Below, in pieces: positions 41,247-49,309 of a DNA stretch of 64,000 nt. The notes under the pieces were generated by a model. It was not told where the DNA came from, made no database searches, and worked only from the letters and a program-made list of their open reading frames with translations. Within the stretch, counting starts at the first letter, position 1. Every line of letters begins with the position of its first letter. The translations under genes were made by a program, and so were the position numbers. The DNA lies in the NCBI RefSeq assembly GCF_021261315.1, contig NZ_JAJSAX010000005.1:124001-188000 (forward strand), given 5' to 3'. This DNA comes from Epilithonimonas sp. JDS (lineage in GTDB: Bacteria > Bacteroidota > Bacteroidia > Flavobacteriales > Weeksellaceae).

Positions 41247-41296
41247 CTAAATTTCAAATTTTCGATATTTAAAACGAGTCCAAATGAAAATTATAT

Positions 41297-41304
41297 TATT
41301 TTTG
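41297..41304 (+). promoter_or_regulatory. -7 box TATTTTTG of the udk operon
   Basis: Exact TAnnTTTG, 14 bp before the udk ATG at 41319 and just downstream of the terminator at 41246. A -33 element is not obvious. Confidence 0.5.
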
Positions 41305-41318
41305 TAAAAATTGTAAAG

Positions 41319-41936
41319 ATGCTCGTGATTGGAATTGCCGGTGGAACAGGTTCCGGAAAAACTACTGTTGTAAACAAAATATTGCAACAACTTAATATAG
41401 AAGGTGTTAATGTTCTTTCCCAGGATAATTATTATCACGATAATCCGAATTTGACTTTGTCTGAAAGAGAAGTCCTGAATTACGACCATCCAAAGTCCAT
41501 CGATTTTGATCTGATGTTGCAGCACGTAAAAGCGCTCAAAAATCACCAAAGTATAGAACAGCCCATTTATTCTTTTGTAACGCATTCCAGAACAGGTGAT
41601 CACGTGACAGTAGAGCCAAAAAATGTTTTGATTGTAGAAGGAATTTTGGTTTTGACGAATAAGGAATTACTAAAGGAATTTAATCTGAAAGTCTTTGTTC
41701 ACGCGGATTCAGATGAAAGATTAATCCGAAGAATCCGAAGAGATACGCAGGAAAGAGGAAGAGATTTGCAGGAAGTTCTACATCGTTATCAAACAACTTT
41801 GAAACCGATGCATCAGGAATTCATCGAGCCTTCAAAAAATGAAGCAGATTTGATCGTTCCGAATATGAGGCAGAATTCTGTAGCGATTGATTTTCTGACG
41901 ACTGTTATCAATAATTCACTTAAAAAAGTTCATTAA
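41319..41936 (+). CDS. udk: Uridine kinase
   Basis: Phosphorylates uridine and cytidine in pyrimidine salvage. It has 205 residues. The P-loop is GIAGGTGSGKTTV near the start, with DNYYHD, NYDHPKSIDFD and the lid RLIRRIRRDTQERGRDL. All are diagnostic for the family. First gene of a likely operon with divIC, the mutA-like gene and dinB. Confidence 0.95.
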   Translation: MLVIGIAGGTGSGKTTVVNKILQQLNIEGVNVLSQDNYYHDNPNLTLSEREVLNYDHPKSIDFDLMLQHVKALKNHQSIEQPIYSFVTHSRTGDHVTVEPKNVLIVEGILVLTNKELLKEFNLKVFVHADSDERLIRRIRRDTQERGRDLQEVLHRYQTTLKPMHQEFIEPSKNEADLIVPNMRQNSVAIDFLTTVINNSLKKVH

Positions 41937-41988
41937 AAATAGACATTCGATTTTAGGTTTAAAATCGATGATTTAAAAATTTACTGTT

Positions 41989-42339
41989 ATGAAAGAACTT
42001 ATTAAAGAAATCAAGAAAAAATCGCCGACGCTGAAGTTTTTCCAGACTTATGTTTTCAACAAATATCTGTTGACGCTTGTCGGTTTTTTGGTCTGGATGA
42101 TCTTTTTTGACAGCACCTCTTTTTTGGTAATCAATGAACTGAATGGTGAAATAGGGCGTTATGAAAAACAGCTTGATTTCTACAAAACAGAATATGAAAA
42201 GAACGACAAATTCTTTCGCAAACTAATGAACAACAAGGACGAAAAAGAAAAATACGCCAGAGAAAATTACTTTATGAAAAAACCAAATGAAGAGATTTTC
42301 ATCTTGGTGGTCGATAGTTCTAAAATTGCAAAGAAGTAA
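41989..42339 (+). CDS. Septum formation initiator, FtsB/DivIC family
   Basis: Cell-division protein of 116 residues: short cytoplasmic N-terminus, one membrane helix (YLLTLVGFLVWMIFF), then a periplasmic coiled coil (ELNGEIGRYEKQLDFYKTEY) and the conserved YARENYFMKKPNEEIFIL end. It would bridge FtsQ and FtsL in the divisome. The position after udk is common in flavobacteria. Confidence 0.9.
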   Translation: MKELIKEIKKKSPTLKFFQTYVFNKYLLTLVGFLVWMIFFDSTSFLVINELNGEIGRYEKQLDFYKTEYEKNDKFFRKLMNNKDEKEKYARENYFMKKPNEEIFILVVDSSKIAKK

Positions 42340-42354
42340 TACAAAATTTTCAGA

Positions 42355-43509
42355 ATGAGTACATTGGAAGATTGGGAACAGCTTGTAAAAAAGCAACTCA
42401 AAACAGATGATATTTACGAAATTCTTCAAAAAGAGAATTTAGAAAATATTGATGTAAAACCATATTACCAAAACAATTCTGAATACAAAATCCTTCCGAA
42501 AATAGAAGAAAGCACACATCTTGTTGCCGAATATCAGGAAGGTTTGGAAAATCAAGCCTTCGCATTTCTCCTCAATGAGAATGTTGAAAATCTTGATGAG
42601 AAAACTATTTTCATTAATAACGCCGAGCTTTCCGAACGTATCTTGACAGAAGCATCCAACCGCTATTTTTCTTTGATTGATGTCTTTTCTGATGACCAGA
42701 AAGCTGAGATCAATGAACAGCTTGCTGGCGAATTGTTATCAAAATCATTTGAAAGAAATATTTGTATTGATGTTAGTTTACATCAAAATTCTGGCGCTTC
42801 TATTATTCAACAATTGAGTTTTGCTTTGGCGAAATCGAAGGAATTGGTGGAGAAATTTGGTACTGATATTTTAGATAAATTAATTTTCAAATTTGCAGTT
42901 GGAAGTCAATATTTCTTTGAGATTTCAAAAATAAGAGCTTTCAAATATCTTTTCAACCAGCTTTCTAAAGAGTTTGGGAAAGATTCAATTCCGTATATTT
43001 TCGTGAAAACTTCGTTAAGAAATAAATCGAAAAACGATCAAGACAACAATCTCATCCGTTCCACTTTAGAATTGGCTTCTGCAATGATTGGCGGCGCTGA
43101 TGCGGTTTTCTGCAACAATTATAAAATCAAAAACCCCACGGAGCTTTCCAAAGAGATTTCGTTCAAGCAACAGATTGTTTTGGCTTACGAAAGCATTATC
43201 AATGTTTTTGAAGATGCAACTTCCGGAAGTTATTTCGTGGAAGACATCACCCAACAATTCGCTGAAAAATCCTGGAAACTATTTCTTCAAATCGAGGAAA
43301 AAGGCGGTTATCTAGAACTGTTGAAATCCGGAGAAATCCAAAAACTGATTTTCGACCAAGCAACCAAAGAACAAAGTTGGATTGAAGAAGGGAAAATCAA
43401 AATCATTGGTGTCAATCTTTATCCGAAATTGGATATTAAGAAATCAATTTCTGAACTTTATGATTCTGCTGAAATTAAACAAGTGCGTTTGGCTGAAATG
43501 TTTGAATGA
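42355..43509 (+). CDS. Methylmalonyl-CoA mutase small-subunit-like protein
   Basis: Related to the non-catalytic (beta) subunit of methylmalonyl-CoA mutase. At 384 residues it is shorter than the usual 450-620 and stops after the barrel domain, with no B12-binding domain. Recognisable parts are LEDWEQLVKKQLKTDDIYE, NLIRSTLELASAMIGGADAVFCNNY and the sequence ASGSYFVEDITQQFAEKSWKLF (seen as TSGSYFVEDIT). The large subunit gene is not adjacent: a DinB protein follows with a four-base overlap. Partner must be encoded elsewhere, or the protein has another role. Confidence 0.82.
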   Translation: MSTLEDWEQLVKKQLKTDDIYEILQKENLENIDVKPYYQNNSEYKILPKIEESTHLVAEYQEGLENQAFAFLLNENVENLDEKTIFINNAELSERILTEASNRYFSLIDVFSDDQKAEINEQLAGELLSKSFERNICIDVSLHQNSGASIIQQLSFALAKSKELVEKFGTDILDKLIFKFAVGSQYFFEISKIRAFKYLFNQLSKEFGKDSIPYIFVKTSLRNKSKNDQDNNLIRSTLELASAMIGGADAVFCNNYKIKNPTELSKEISFKQQIVLAYESIINVFEDATSGSYFVEDITQQFAEKSWKLFLQIEEKGGYLELLKSGEIQKLIFDQATKEQSWIEEGKIKIIGVNLYPKLDIKKSISELYDSAEIKQVRLAEMFE

Positions 43510-43952
43510 TGAAGAAAAACTTCCAAGATTATTTAGAATATAATCAACATTTCAATCAATCATTAATTCAAAATTATCTTGAAAACAAGTTGATTTGGGG
43601 CGAAAAAAGTAAAAGCCTTCTCAATCATATTCTTAATGCACATCAGATTTGGAATGCAAGAATCCTTAATGATAATCAATTTGAAGTGTGGCAAATCAAC
43701 GCTGATGATTCATTAATAAAAATCAATTCTGAAAATTTCATCAATAGTTCCAAAATCCTTGCTGGAAGAGATATTACAGAAATAATCAATTATCAAAATT
43801 CAAAAGGAAAGATATTCGAAAACTCGATTCAGGAGATTTTCTTCCATTTTATTAATCATTCAACTTATCATCGCGGACAAATCGCAACGCTGATGAAGGA
43901 AAACGGATTGGAACCTTTGAATACTGATTATATATTCTACAAAAGGTTTTAA
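43506..43952 (+). CDS. DinB-family protein
   Basis: Four-helix metal-binding protein of the DinB/YfiT superfamily, 148 residues. The expected His triad is visible in HILNAHQIWNAR (first) and FINHSTYHRGQI (second and third). Many relatives are thiol-dependent transferases or have no known activity. The start overlaps the mutase-like stop (ATGATG), so expression is coupled. Confidence 0.85.
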   Translation: MMKKNFQDYLEYNQHFNQSLIQNYLENKLIWGEKSKSLLNHILNAHQIWNARILNDNQFEVWQINADDSLIKINSENFINSSKILAGRDITEIINYQNSKGKIFENSIQEIFFHFINHSTYHRGQIATLMKENGLEPLNTDYIFYKRF

Positions 43953-44032
43953 TTTATTATAAAATTAAAATTACATTATTCTCAATTTTTAGAATTCTTA
44001 AACTCAGAATTCGTAACTCTTAACTAATTCAC

Positions 44033-44040
44033 TATCTTTG
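44033..44040 (+). promoter_or_regulatory. -7 box TATCTTTG of the rluB-like gene
   Basis: Exact TAnnTTTG match, 15 bp before the ATG at 44056. The final TTG could be mistaken for a start codon for the downstream gene, adding six residues, but it belongs to the promoter. Confidence 0.55.
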
Positions 44041-44055
44041 CAAAAATTTTTAGAA

Positions 44056-45087
44056 ATGAGCGAAGACGGAAAAAGACCAGAAAGAGACAAAAAACCTAGA
44101 AGTGCAGGTAGTAGCAGACCTTCTGGAAACTCCCGTAGCTCTGGCGAAAGAACGTCCAAAAGCAGACCATCTGCAGGAGGTGCGCGTAAACCAAAGACAA
44201 CAAGAGGTGGCGACCGTAATTTTGACAGTAGAGACAAATACGAAAATGGCGATAAAAAGCCTTTCAATAAAAAGCCTTCAAACAAAAAACCATACATCCG
44301 ACCAGAAACCGCTGAGGACAAAACCAAATCTTTCATCCAAAGAAGAAGACTGGAAAAGATCAGTAAAGAAGTTCATAAAGATACCATCAGACTAAATAAA
44401 TATATTGCGAATTCCGGGATTTGCAGTAGAAGAGAAGCGGACGAATTGATAGCGCAAGGTCTTGTTGAAGTGAATGGAAAAGTAGTTACAGAAATGGGTT
44501 ATCAGGTTCAGAAAACGGATAGAGTGGTTTTCGACAGCCAGAATATCACGCCAGAAAAACCGGTTTATGTTCTATTGAACAAACCAAAAGGTTACATCTC
44601 AACAACCAAAGACGAAAAAGCGAGAAAAACGGTGATGGATTTGACTGCAAATGCGTCGCCGTACAGAATTTTCCCAGTTGGAAGATTGGACAGACAAACG
44701 ACTGGTGTTATCCTGTTGACAAACGACGGTCACATCACGAAAAAACTGACGCATCCATCTTTTGCAATGCGAAAAATCTACCACGTAACTTTGGATCGAA
44801 AACTGACGAATGACGATATGAAATTAATCGGTGAAGGAATCCGTTTGGAAGAAGGTGTTGCAGAAGTTGACAGCATTTCATTCATCGAAGGGAAACCGAA
44901 AAATGAAGTCGGAATCGAGATCCACATTGGATGGAATAGAGTAGTGCGCAGAATTTTCCAAAAGTTGGGTTATGAAGTGGAAGCGCTTGACAGAGTTATG
45001 TTTGCCGGACTTACAAAGAAAAATATCAAAAGAGGACACTGGAGAATCCTTACGGAACTGGAAGTGAATAATTTGAAAATGTTGTAA
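44056..45087 (+). CDS. rluB: 23S rRNA pseudouridine synthase, RluB/RsuA family
   Basis: Modifies a uridine in 23S rRNA (position 2605 in E. coli by RluB). It has 343 residues from the ATG at 44056. The first about 105 residues are a disordered, Arg/Lys/Ser/Gly/Pro-rich extension (SAGSSRPSGNSRSSGER). An S4 RNA-binding domain follows (LNKYIANSGICSRREADELI), then the catalytic domain with Asp in VGRLDRQTTGVILLTNDG and KIYHVTLDRKL. The basic tail is typical for Bacteroidota homologues and probably adds RNA affinity. A terminator with a GNRA loop follows. Confidence 0.92.
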   Translation: MSEDGKRPERDKKPRSAGSSRPSGNSRSSGERTSKSRPSAGGARKPKTTRGGDRNFDSRDKYENGDKKPFNKKPSNKKPYIRPETAEDKTKSFIQRRRLEKISKEVHKDTIRLNKYIANSGICSRREADELIAQGLVEVNGKVVTEMGYQVQKTDRVVFDSQNITPEKPVYVLLNKPKGYISTTKDEKARKTVMDLTANASPYRIFPVGRLDRQTTGVILLTNDGHITKKLTHPSFAMRKIYHVTLDRKLTNDDMKLIGEGIRLEEGVAEVDSISFIEGKPKNEVGIEIHIGWNRVVRRIFQKLGYEVEALDRVMFAGLTKKNIKRGHWRILTELEVNNLKML

Positions 45088-45141
45088 TTAGCTTTTGGCT
45101 AGTTGCTTTTTGTGGTTGGCTTTTAGAACAAATAAAATATT

Positions 45142-45168
45142 AAAGACCGAAGAGATTCGGTCTTTTTT
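45142..45168 (+). terminator. Terminator with GAGA tetraloop after rluB
   Basis: AAAGACCGAA (45142-45151), loop GAGA, TTCGGTCTTT (45156-45165), then TTT. The preceding 50 bp hold a TTTTGGC-rich low-complexity stretch (45091-45128) similar to one at 12220-12250. Confidence 0.88.
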
Positions 45169-45194
45169 GTTATCTTACAATTATAATTTGTAAA

Positions 45195-45845
45195 ATGAGT
45201 AAGATTTATATTTTAAGCGGTCTTGGCGTTGACAGAAGGGTTTTTGATCATATTGACTTTGGAAATCTGGATATTGAATTTGTTGATTGGATTGAGCCAA
45301 ATGAAAATGAACATTTCGAAAATTATGCAGAAAGGATTTCGAGAAAAATCACTTCTGAAAATCCAATTTTAATTGGTTTGTCTTTTGGTGGAATGGTTGC
45401 TGTTGAAATTTCTAAAATCATTAAAACAAAAAAAATAATTCTCATTGCATCAGCAAAAAACAAATTTGAACTTCCAAAATTCAACCGGATTTCAGGGAAA
45501 TTAAAACTGAATAAATTAATACCAAAATCCCTTTTTAAAAAGCAAAACTTCATCACCAATTGGCTTTTCGGAATAAAAACAGACTCTGAAAAACAACTTC
45601 TAAAATCTATTCTTAAAGATACAGATCCTAACTTCTTTTCTTGGGCAATCAATGAAATTGTGAATTGGAAAAATGAAATCAGTCCCGAAAATATAATTCA
45701 CATTCACGGAAATAAAGACTTGATCATTCCTTTTAAAAATGTAAAAGCAGATTTCGTGGTTGAAGGTGGTGGTCATTTTATGACGGTGAATAAACCTGAA
45801 GAAATTCGCGAAATTATTTTTAATTCAATCAAATCATTGTTATAA
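45195..45845 (+). CDS. Alpha/beta hydrolase
   Basis: Putative hydrolase of 216 residues. The nucleophile elbow is LIGLSFGGMVAVEIS (Ser in GLSFGG), the acid is likely Asp in IHGNKDLIIPF, and the His is in VEGGGHFMTVNKPEE. N-terminal LSGLGVDRRVFDHIDF is the oxyanion region. No signal peptide, so cytoplasmic. Substrate unknown. Single gene between the rluB terminator and a convergent plug-domain gene. Confidence 0.85.
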   Translation: MSKIYILSGLGVDRRVFDHIDFGNLDIEFVDWIEPNENEHFENYAERISRKITSENPILIGLSFGGMVAVEISKIIKTKKIILIASAKNKFELPKFNRISGKLKLNKLIPKSLFKKQNFITNWLFGIKTDSEKQLLKSILKDTDPNFFSWAINEIVNWKNEISPENIIHIHGNKDLIIPFKNVKADFVVEGGGHFMTVNKPEEIREIIFNSIKSLL

Positions 45846-45880
45846 AGAAACATTTTATTTACAAAAATAATGGTGTGTAA

Positions 45881-48259
45881 TTACTTTACGATTTCATTAT
45901 TGTAAAAAAGCATGCCGTTCTTATCAAATCCAATGATTGTGATTTCTCGATAAGTTGCAATATCGTTGTTGAAGAAATTGATTTTGGTATTAGAAAAATT
46001 TGGATTCCAATACAGGACTTCTCTCCAATCTCTGACATTACCTGTGTACTTTGCCTGAGAATAATCGATTGTCCGAAAGTTGGCGACCTTGTCATAAGCT
46101 TTTATTTCCACCTTATTATTAATGTTTGAGGATTTGGATATTGGCGTTTTCATATTTGCGCTACGTGTGTAGATCAGGATCGAATTTCCCACTAATCTGC
46201 TTCCCTTGATCACTTTTACCATTGCAATGCTGCTAATACTTATTGATCGTATCATATCGGCACTCACACTGATCTCATCCAGATATATTCCTGCTTCTAC
46301 GCCTCGGATGACAGGCATGTAATTTCCAGGACCAACCATCATAATACTAAGACCCGCAACACGACCTTGCAACCATTGCAAGACATTGAGGGAACCAAAT
46401 GCATCCTGATTGTCGTTAACAAAATCAAAAATAGTTGCATTCATACTGGAGAACATTCCGGAGGTCAGCTCATCATTCAGTTTTTTGATGGCATCACTCT
46501 TTTTCTTTACAATTTTAACTTCTTCGATAAGTGTTTCTTCGTGCTTAATTTTTTCTTCATTCTCAGCATTAATAAAAGCTTTTTCTAAGTTAGAAGGTAT
46601 TTGGTAATTTTCATCAGCTTCTTTGAGATCGTATCCGGTTTGAGGAAAATTAAATTTTGTAATATTAGATTCGATCAGTGATTTTAATTTCAAGGTAAGA
46701 TTGGCCTGTTGCTTATCGTTAGAATTTAGAAAATAATTCACAAAATAAGAATCCTCGAAATTCAAATTAGTGATCAATATATCGCCATCTTTATCTGTCG
46801 TGAGTTGTGATAAGACCGGTTCTCCATCATCACTTTTGAAAACTAGATTTACAGTTGTGTCTGGTAATGGACGGCTATTGAGCGCAAGTTTTGCGTTATA
46901 AGAAATATACTCATTATCAATAAGATTGTATTTAATTATAGGTTTCTGACCATTCAAAACCTTCGACCAGTCAAATCGTTTCCATTTTTCTGAAATAAGG
47001 AGCGCGTCCAATGCTACCTGATTTGCGTTTTTTGAAAAATACTGCGCCGGATTTTTTATTGGATTTTTAAAATCTTCGGTTAGAAAAAGACTGCTGACAA
47101 TGTCTTCCTGCGATGAAGAATTTGAATCACTCACATCTTTTATCAAAACAGTATAATTACTAACGCTTGAATTTTCTTTAATGTCAAAAATGTTCAAAGT
47201 TCTGGGTTCATTATTGAAATTCGAATTTTCTATGATGTTAGTGTTTTCATTCAACTTACTATGATTCAAAAAGCAAAGTCTTTGCGCCACCAGATTATCT
47301 GTTGCGTTGAATATGGAAATCTGTAAAATTCCCTTTTGATCGATTTCTTTTAGCGGAATTACACTTGAAACTTGAGAATTTGTAGATGTTATTTTTGCTT
47401 TGTAAGCCAATTGATTGTTAATGGTTCCTACGATGCTGAAATTTTGTAAATTTTTCTCCAAATTAACGGCATTGATCGTGTACTCTAATCCTGATTTTAC
47501 AGCAGTGATTTTGAGATTTACTCCTCTGTCCATAACGGTTGGCAACTTACTGATCTGCGAATTTCCTTCATCATCTTCCACCACAACTTTGTATGTTTTG
47601 CCAACTTGCGGCGTCATTTGAAATATTGCAATATTATCGTCAAGCGATTTAAAACTTTCTATTTTTTCATCAGGGAAATCGGAGTCTATCAAATAGCCGC
47701 TCCAGTTCTTCGTAGATTTTCCCGGAGAATATAATCTGACAGCCACTTTCGTAGAAATCTGATCTACAAATGTTCCTCCTTCTGTAAATGTGTCGATTGA
47801 CCACTTTGCAGTTTGGGATAAAACTAATTTTTTCTTCGAAGCAGGATTATAAATTGGAATCGATTTGATGAAATTCCATTCGCTGTCAAAGTTTGCCATC
47901 CAATTCGTGTAAGCTCTTACAAAATATACATCTTCATTTAATGTTTTATTGATTTCGAATATTCCGGAAGCTTTACCGTCATTGATTAGAATTGTTTTTT
48001 TATCAATTAGATTTTTGCTTTGATCATAGAATTCCACGTACAAAGTCTTTGAAATGGAAGATAAACTGTATCCATCAAAAATAAATGATTGAAAACGCAT
48101 CTGATCACCTGCTACATACTGTTCTTTGTCAAAAAGGATATAAACCTTTTCCTGAGAATAATTTTCCTCAAGATTTGCGATTCCAATATTTAATTTATTC
48201 TGGGCATCAATTATTAAAAAATTAAAAATCACAACAAATGCAGTAAAAATTCCTTTCAT
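45881..48259 (-). CDS. Exported MG2-like / TonB plug-domain protein, paralogue 1
   Basis: Large exported protein of 792 residues with signal peptide (FTAFVVIFNFLIIDAQ). The N-terminal region (about 30-140) resembles a macroglobulin MG2 beta-sandwich: EKVYILFDKEQYVAGDQMRF and the VYFVRAYTNWMANFD end. Several beta domains follow. Near the C-terminus (about 645-715) is a TonB-receptor plug-like domain: LNVLQWLQGRVAGLSI, PVIRGVEAGIYLDEI, ISSIAMVKVIKGSRL. No beta-barrel follows, so it cannot be a complete receptor. Paralogue of 49310-51709. It may be an outer-membrane-associated partner protein. Confidence 0.78.
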   Translation of the reverse strand: MKGIFTAFVVIFNFLIIDAQNKLNIGIANLEENYSQEKVYILFDKEQYVAGDQMRFQSFIFDGYSLSSISKTLYVEFYDQSKNLIDKKTILINDGKASGIFEINKTLNEDVYFVRAYTNWMANFDSEWNFIKSIPIYNPASKKKLVLSQTAKWSIDTFTEGGTFVDQISTKVAVRLYSPGKSTKNWSGYLIDSDFPDEKIESFKSLDDNIAIFQMTPQVGKTYKVVVEDDEGNSQISKLPTVMDRGVNLKITAVKSGLEYTINAVNLEKNLQNFSIVGTINNQLAYKAKITSTNSQVSSVIPLKEIDQKGILQISIFNATDNLVAQRLCFLNHSKLNENTNIIENSNFNNEPRTLNIFDIKENSSVSNYTVLIKDVSDSNSSSQEDIVSSLFLTEDFKNPIKNPAQYFSKNANQVALDALLISEKWKRFDWSKVLNGQKPIIKYNLIDNEYISYNAKLALNSRPLPDTTVNLVFKSDDGEPVLSQLTTDKDGDILITNLNFEDSYFVNYFLNSNDKQQANLTLKLKSLIESNITKFNFPQTGYDLKEADENYQIPSNLEKAFINAENEEKIKHEETLIEEVKIVKKKSDAIKKLNDELTSGMFSSMNATIFDFVNDNQDAFGSLNVLQWLQGRVAGLSIMMVGPGNYMPVIRGVEAGIYLDEISVSADMIRSISISSIAMVKVIKGSRLVGNSILIYTRSANMKTPISKSSNINNKVEIKAYDKVANFRTIDYSQAKYTGNVRDWREVLYWNPNFSNTKINFFNNDIATYREITIIGFDKNGMLFYNNEIVK

Positions 48260-48332
48260 AAAATTCAGTCATTTTAGTTAAAATTCCAATCGATTTGAAT
48301 TCTTTAAATTATGAATAATTTCCAAACAAAAA

Positions 48333-48355
48333 AACAGCATTTTAAAAATGCTGTT
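48333..48355 (-). terminator. Terminator of the haloperoxidase-like gene
   Basis: AACAGCATTTT and AAAATGCTGTT form an 11-bp near-loopless palindrome; on the minus strand it is followed by TTTTTTGTTTGG. Confidence 0.8.
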
Positions 48356-48378
48356 GAGATATATAGCTAATTGTTTTT

Positions 48379-49206
48379 CTAACTCTTAAGAAAATTAATC
48401 AAAATCTGATTTAATTCCTCAGCGTGCGTCACATTCAATCCGTGTGGTGCACCAGCAATCACATAGTATTGATTATTAGCTATTCCTTTTGCAGCCTGCT
48501 CGCCAGCTGTTGCTATCGGTACAACTTTGTCATCGTCTCCGTGAACGATTAATGTTGGAACAGTTATATTACTTAATTCTGGACGGAAATCCGTATTAGC
48601 CCAACTTTCTGCACACTTTATAGTGGCAATTGGAGAAGCTTGGGAAGCAATGCTCCAGTCGTAATTCAATTGTGCCTGGCTGACAGATTGAGATAAAAGT
48701 CCGTAATTATAAAAGTTTTTATGGAAACCTTCGAGGAAAGTGACGCGGTCTTTTTTCAGATTTTCAAGAATTTCATTAAGATCACTTTCCGGAACGCCAT
48801 CGGGATTGTCTTCTTTCTGTTTAACCAAAGGAATAATTGACGATATCAAAGCAACTTTGTCAACATTATCAGAACCGTTGTTCGTAAGATAACGAACTAC
48901 TTCTCCGCCGCCCATTGAGAATCCGACTAAAACAACGTTTTGAAGATCCAAATCTGAAATTAACTGCTCAAGGTCTGCCGTCAAACCATTGTAATCATAA
49001 CCGTCCAAAGTAGGCTGAGATTTTCCAAATCCTCGTCTGTCATAAGTGATGACTCTATAGCCTGCATCTAATAATGCCCGCACCTGAGGTTCCCAGGATT
49101 TACCGCTGAGCGGCCATCCGTGAATTAAAATAACAGGTTGTCCCTGTCCGAAATCTTCGTAATAAATACTGTAGTTTTTGTCAATGTCTTTTGTGATGTA
49201 AGGCAT
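48379..49206 (-). CDS. Alpha/beta hydrolase, non-haem haloperoxidase-like
   Basis: Hydrolase of 275 residues, cytoplasmic. Oxyanion HGWPLSGKSWEPQV, nucleophile elbow LVGFSMGGGEVVRYL, acid in VHGDDDKVVPI and His in GAPHGLNVTHAEEL. The DRRGFGKSQPTLDGYDYNGL segment is typical of the haloperoxidase/esterase group, whose members are mostly esterases or perhydrolases in vivo. It sits between the two plug-domain paralogues on the same strand but has its own terminator, so a functional link is uncertain. Confidence 0.88.
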   Translation of the reverse strand: MPYITKDIDKNYSIYYEDFGQGQPVILIHGWPLSGKSWEPQVRALLDAGYRVITYDRRGFGKSQPTLDGYDYNGLTADLEQLISDLDLQNVVLVGFSMGGGEVVRYLTNNGSDNVDKVALISSIIPLVKQKEDNPDGVPESDLNEILENLKKDRVTFLEGFHKNFYNYGLLSQSVSQAQLNYDWSIASQASPIATIKCAESWANTDFRPELSNITVPTLIVHGDDDKVVPIATAGEQAAKGIANNQYYVIAGAPHGLNVTHAEELNQILINFLKS

Positions 49207-49262
49207 AATGTTAAATTTTTGATATTAATATTTGAATATTTTTATCCAAACATCAGACCATA

Positions 49263-49292
49263 AAAAAGACTTTTCATGCGAAAAGTCTTTTT
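49263..49292 (-). terminator. Terminator after plug-domain paralogue 2
   Basis: AAAAAGACTTTTC (49263-49275), loop ATGC, GAAAAGTCTTTTT (49280-49292), a perfect 13-bp stem with a T-run on either strand. Confidence 0.9.
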
Positions 49293-49309
49293 AATATTAT
49301 TTTAACTTT

